A model generated the notes under the pieces. The model saw only the letters and a program-made list of their open reading frames with translations. It made no database searches and had not been told where the DNA came from. A stretch of 64,000 nt of DNA from JAVSMW01 sp032027005 (lineage in GTDB: Bacteria; Bacillota; Thermincolia; Thermincolales; UBA2595), in contig JAVSMW010000005.1 of NCBI GenBank assembly GCA_032027005.1, positions 199,825 through 263,824 on the forward strand, read 5' to 3'. A program made the position numbers and the translations under genes. Position 1 is the stretch's first letter; each line of letters begins with the position of its first letter. Positions 60,900-64,000 of the stretch are shown here, one piece after another.

Positions 60900-62087
60900 T
60901 TACTGCAGGGCCGTTTCCTTGTTGGCAGCGGTTTTCCGGGCTCTGACGTCCGGAAGAGTAAAGGCAAGGATAATACCCAGAATTGGCAGCAGGCTGATAA
61001 TGTTCATAGTCAGGGGCAGACCTACATAGTCAGCAACAGCTCCGAGTAGCGTGACCCCAATTGAGCCCATCCCGACTCCAAAGCCCAGTAAGAGCCCCGA
61101 AGCCAGCCCTACATTGCGCGGTAAGAGTCGCTGCGCGAAAACCACTGTAGTAGAAAAAGTCGAAATTATTGACATACCGGCAATAAAGGCTAAAACCGGG
61201 ACCCAAAAGCCGTTTAACTGCAATAAAGGGTATACCGTAATCAGAGCTATTATCATCGAAACCAAGAGGCCGTTCCGCCCCCCAAAACGGTCTGCAAAAG
61301 GACCGCCCAGAACTGTGCCGACCGCCCCGGCAAGCAAAAAAGTTGTGACCAGATATTCCGGCTCAGCAATTCCTTTAAAGGCGGGGAAATAAAAGGGAAT
61401 GAAATAAACCAGTCCGGCGTGTACCCATGACCTGATAGTTACATACAGTATCAACAGTGTTAGGCTTGAAACCTGATTACCGCTGTCGTTATTTTGTGCT
61501 TTATCCCCTTTTTGTCTGGGCGACTTTTCCGCAATAACTCTCTTGAATCCCGGCAGCAAAAAGAGGAAAACCAGACCGGCCAAAAATCCTGGAATCATAA
61601 CACCATGAATTGAGTCAAGGCCGGCGAAACCCAGTACAAATATGGCGAGCACAGGCCCTAGACCAAATCCGAGATTTCCTCCTACTGAAAATATCGCCAT
61701 TGCCGACCCAGCCTTGCTATCCTCGCTGATAAAATGGGCTACTTTAGAACCTTCCGGGTGAAATCCTGCCACCCCAATTCCGCTCAGAAGCACCGCAAAT
61801 AACAGCAATCCATAAGAGTTAACCATTCCCGTCAGGCCCAGACCAAGACCGGACAAAAATAGCCCCAAAGGCATAATCCACAGCATTCTGTAACGGTCAC
61901 TCAACACCCCGAAAACCGGCTGGATAATGGCCGAACTGAAGGTAAAGGCCAGAGCCAGGGTCCCGACCTGAAAGTAGGTTAGATTAAAGCTTTGGGCCAG
62001 TACAGGTGTGATAATAGGCAGAACCCCCTGCCCCAAATCAACAATCAAGTGGCCAAGACTCAAGAGCCATAAATACAGATTAAACAA
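60900..62087 (-). CDS. MFS transporter, fosmidomycin-resistance (Fsr)-like
   Basis: A 395-residue, 12-helix protein. The segment between helices 4 and 5 reads LLSGIGVAGFHPEGSKVAHF, the signature of the fosmidomycin-resistance MFS group, and motif A is FGVLSDRYRML. GPFADRFGGRNGLLVSM is the second-half motif A. The natural substrate of such transporters is usually unknown. The start is TTG 62087 with GGAG close by. It is transcribed away from the ATC-hydrolase-like gene's start region. Confidence 0.87.
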   Translation of the reverse strand: MFNLYLWLLSLGHLIVDLGQGVLPIITPVLAQSFNLTYFQVGTLALAFTFSSAIIQPVFGVLSDRYRMLWIMPLGLFLSGLGLGLTGMVNSYGLLLFAVLLSGIGVAGFHPEGSKVAHFISEDSKAGSAMAIFSVGGNLGFGLGPVLAIFVLGFAGLDSIHGVMIPGFLAGLVFLFLLPGFKRVIAEKSPRQKGDKAQNNDSGNQVSSLTLLILYVTIRSWVHAGLVYFIPFYFPAFKGIAEPEYLVTTFLLAGAVGTVLGGPFADRFGGRNGLLVSMIIALITVYPLLQLNGFWVPVLAFIAGMSIISTFSTTVVFAQRLLPRNVGLASGLLLGFGVGMGSIGVTLLGAVADYVGLPLTMNIISLLPILGIILAFTLPDVRARKTAANKETALQ

Positions 62088-62193
62088 TATCTCCGCCTCA
62101 TTTCTTCACTTGTTTCCCTGAACCTTGCAGCACGTAAAAAACTCCACTATTTAATCATAGCAGAGTTTTATAAATTATTAAATCAGATAATTA

Positions 62194-62688
62194 TCAGCGG
62201 TAGACCTTATAATATCTTCTGGTACATGTACTATCCCCGGAAGCCAGGCAGCTTTCAGTTTTTACCGCAAATTTCGGAGAAATTGTCCTGAGTGCTGCCT
62301 CAAACCATTTGTCACAGCCGGCCTGGCATTTCCCGGGAGCACCATACTCCTTAAAAGAATCAATCCAGGGGCATTTATCATGGACCAGCAGGTAATCATC
62401 GCCATCCTGGACCAGCTTGGCTGACTCTCCCATCACAAGACTGGCCCTCACACTGGCTTCAACAATATCATGCATATTTTCCGGGTCTCTGCCCTTTTTT
62501 AAATAAGCTTCACCTGTTCCTACTCCGACAGATTCCCAAAAACTGACAACCAAATCATCTGCTTCGGCCTGACCGTATTTTTCTGCCAAAACCAACCGCC
62601 AGCGATGGAAAAAATCGTGGCTGATAAATATCATGGAACGCCAATCTCTCTCAAGTTTCTTTAAAGCATCATTTTTCTGTTCTGTCAT
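62194..62688 (-). CDS. ATC-hydrolase-like (V4R-type) cysteine-rich small protein
   Basis: A 164-residue protein with three helices, then KCPWIDSFKEYGAPGKCQAGCDKWFEAALRT with spaced cysteines and a final ESCLASGDSTCTRRY. The layout fits the family named for L-2-amino-thiazoline-4-carboxylate hydrolase, which resembles V4R sensor domains and is common beside catabolic genes in anaerobes. Its cysteines may bind metal or an Fe-S cluster. GGAGGAG lies 7 bp upstream of ATG. It lies upstream of no other gene on its strand until the MFS gene. Confidence 0.8.
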   Translation of the reverse strand: MTEQKNDALKKLERDWRSMIFISHDFFHRWRLVLAEKYGQAEADDLVVSFWESVGVGTGEAYLKKGRDPENMHDIVEASVRASLVMGESAKLVQDGDDYLLVHDKCPWIDSFKEYGAPGKCQAGCDKWFEAALRTISPKFAVKTESCLASGDSTCTRRYYKVYR

Positions 62689-62886
62689 TAAAATTCTCCT
62701 CCATATCGTAGCCTCTCGGAAATTCGAGATACTTTATATTCAAGGCTTAGCGCCTTGGATTTTTTTGTTTTTCCTCCAATATACTTTGTTGCCAATAGGA
62801 CTCTTGGAGATGTACGAATCTGGCGAGGTGTTGTGGAAAATCTGGCGCAATACCTTGCCAGATTCCCCGGCTACATTTCCGAGAGC

Positions 62887-64000
62887 CTACTTAGTCATCA
62901 GGTTCGGCAGCCAAAGGGCAATTTGGGGGAAAATCAAAATTAACGCCAGGGCTAGTAAGTCACATATAATAAACGGCACGGCGGCTTTCCAAATATCACC
63001 CATGCTTGTTCCTTCCGGGGCAACTCCTTTCATGACAAAAAGCATTAAGCCAAAGGGCGGTGAAATCATGGCCAGTTCAAGGTTGATTAACATCATCAGG
63101 CCAAACCAGACAGGGTCATAACCTAAGGCATTAACTACCGGCATAAACATAGGCAGGGTAATCATCATAATGGATATCTGCTCGATAAAGCATCCCATAA
63201 TCATGACTATAAGCTGCATCATGATAATCAATACTATCGGTGCCAAAGGCAGGTCAAGTACAGACTTAACCAGCACCCGGCTGGCACCTGAGTAAGCCAG
63301 GATTTGGCTGAAGCCCGCTGATGCGGCTACGATCATAAAGGTCATGGCCGTTACTTTAATAGTTCCGATTAAAGATTTTTCAAGGACCTGCCAGTTCAGG
63401 GCCCTGTAGCCTGCTGCCACCGCAATGGCCCCGACGGCTCCCAAGGCGGCAGCTTCGGCGGGGGTCGCTACTCCAAAAAATATCATACCAATGGCTAAAA
63501 CGAATAACACACTAAGGGGTAAAACATCACGAACAAAAGAAATTATTTTTTCGGACCACGGAACGTACTCAACCTCAAAAGACGGTGCCAGGGAAGGTTT
63601 AAGTGCTGAGGCCCCTACAATATAAAGCAAATATAGAAAAGTCAGGAGAAGACCGGGAATAATGCCGGAAATCAATAATTTACCGACTGACATTTGGGCC
63701 AGGCCGCCCAGCAAAACCGCCAGCGAACTGGGCGGAATAATCATGGCCAGCCCCCCGGCTCCCAGGATTGGACCTATAGTCATGGTTTTACTGTAACCCC
63801 GCTTATTCATTTCCGGTACCAGAATTGTACCCATCATTGCCGTATTGGCCATCGATGAACCGCTTAAAGAGGCAAAAACTGCCCCCCCGACCGATGCCAA
63901 TACCCCCAGGTCTCCGTCAAAGTCAGTAAACAGAGATATCCAATTACTCAACTAATTTTTTAAAAAACGTCTCCGTTATAACCGAAAACGATAGGAGTTC
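62887..64000 (-). pseudogene. dctM: TRAP large permease DctM with a +1 frameshift, runs off the edge
   Basis: From 63945 to 62887 the frame encodes 350 residues of DctM (VFASLSGSSMANTAMMGTIL, then GGLAMIIPPSSLAVLLG and ISPPFGLMLFVMKGVAPE). From 64000 to 63947 a different frame reads ELLSFSVITETFFKKLVE, which matches the preceding DctM segment (family GELLSFSGI-E-LF). The two join as KLVENWISLF if one T (base 63946) is removed. Either this is a sequencing error or the gene is broken. The N-terminal part lies beyond the window. Confidence 0.85.

Noticed and set aside
62740..62870. Hairpins CAAGGC...GCCTTG and ATCTGGC...GCCAGAT between the ATC-hydrolase-like gene and dctM.
   Set aside because: The T run of the first is on the plus strand where no gene ends, and the second has no T run; both may be chance.
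1..64000. CRISPR arrays, tRNA and rRNA genes, integrase or phage attachment sites.
   Set aside because: No regularly spaced repeats, cloverleaf-like or rRNA sequences, or integrase genes were seen.

Overview
The window looks like a piece of chromosome from a strictly anaerobic, low-to-mid GC Firmicute of the Clostridia (Peptococcaceae/Desulfotomaculum/Dehalobacter type). Supporting signs are the absence of outer-membrane genes, an FtsEX system with a PcsB/EnvC-like coiled-coil partner, bacterial enhancer-binding proteins with sigma-54 promoters, tungsten/molybdenum oxidoreductases, TRAP transporters and oxygen/redox-sensing proteins. The placement is inferred from gene content only. Most genes lie on the minus strand.

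Layout. 1-3.5 kb: TetR-DHA2 efflux pair, a small membrane-protein operon and mscL. 3.7-8 kb: an interrupted sigma-54 regulator, then ftsE-ftsX with a coiled-coil gene. 8-17 kb: aromatic cluster 1, with a 4-hydroxybenzoyl-CoA reductase-type enzyme (hcrA-hcrB-hcrC), an aryl-CoA ligase and a damaged TRAP transporter. It runs from a sigma-54 promoter with two phased upstream palindromes and has a divergent PAS regulator. 17-22 kb: lemA-TPM genes between two inverted palindromic elements, an MFS exporter, an RluA synthase and an asparaginase. 22-25 kb: heme-sensor kinase, response regulator and diguanylate cyclase. 25-30.6 kb: Fur-controlled iron(III) ABC importer, HxlR regulator, ferredoxin and a soluble chemoreceptor. 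30.7-43.3 kb: aromatic cluster 2, with an intact TRAP system, an IS-broken aryl-CoA ligase, a tungsten aldehyde oxidoreductase, ferredoxin, a corrinoid-type methyltransferase (URO-D fold), a molybdopterin enzyme, a truncated sigma-54 regulator and RidA. 43.5-49 kb: a redox group (flavin split-barrel, MBL-fold, hemerythrin/PAS protein) and an ECF sigma/anti-sigma pair. 49-60.5 kb: an IS-broken MFS gene, uppP, a PEP-synthase-like gene, carB, a nucleophile-less PurF-like gene, a toxin-antitoxin pair and a cyclodeaminase. 60.5-64 kb: an IS200/IS605-like remnant, a fosmidomycin-resistance-type MFS, an ATC-hydrolase-like protein and a frameshifted TRAP permease that runs off the edge.

Two themes stand out. 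First, clusters 1 and 2 share one design: sigma-54 activator, Mo/W redox enzyme, aryl-CoA ligase, TRAP importer. They look like interchangeable catabolic cassettes for aromatic or other organic acids. Second, this accessory layer is badly damaged while nearby housekeeping genes are intact. The lesions are two IS insertions, a 66-bp stop-bearing insertion, two 5'-truncating deletions joined directly to the stop codon of the preceding gene, and one frameshift. Four single N bases lie inside mobile-element remnants and probably mark collapsed assembly gaps, so some lesions may be partly assembly artefacts.
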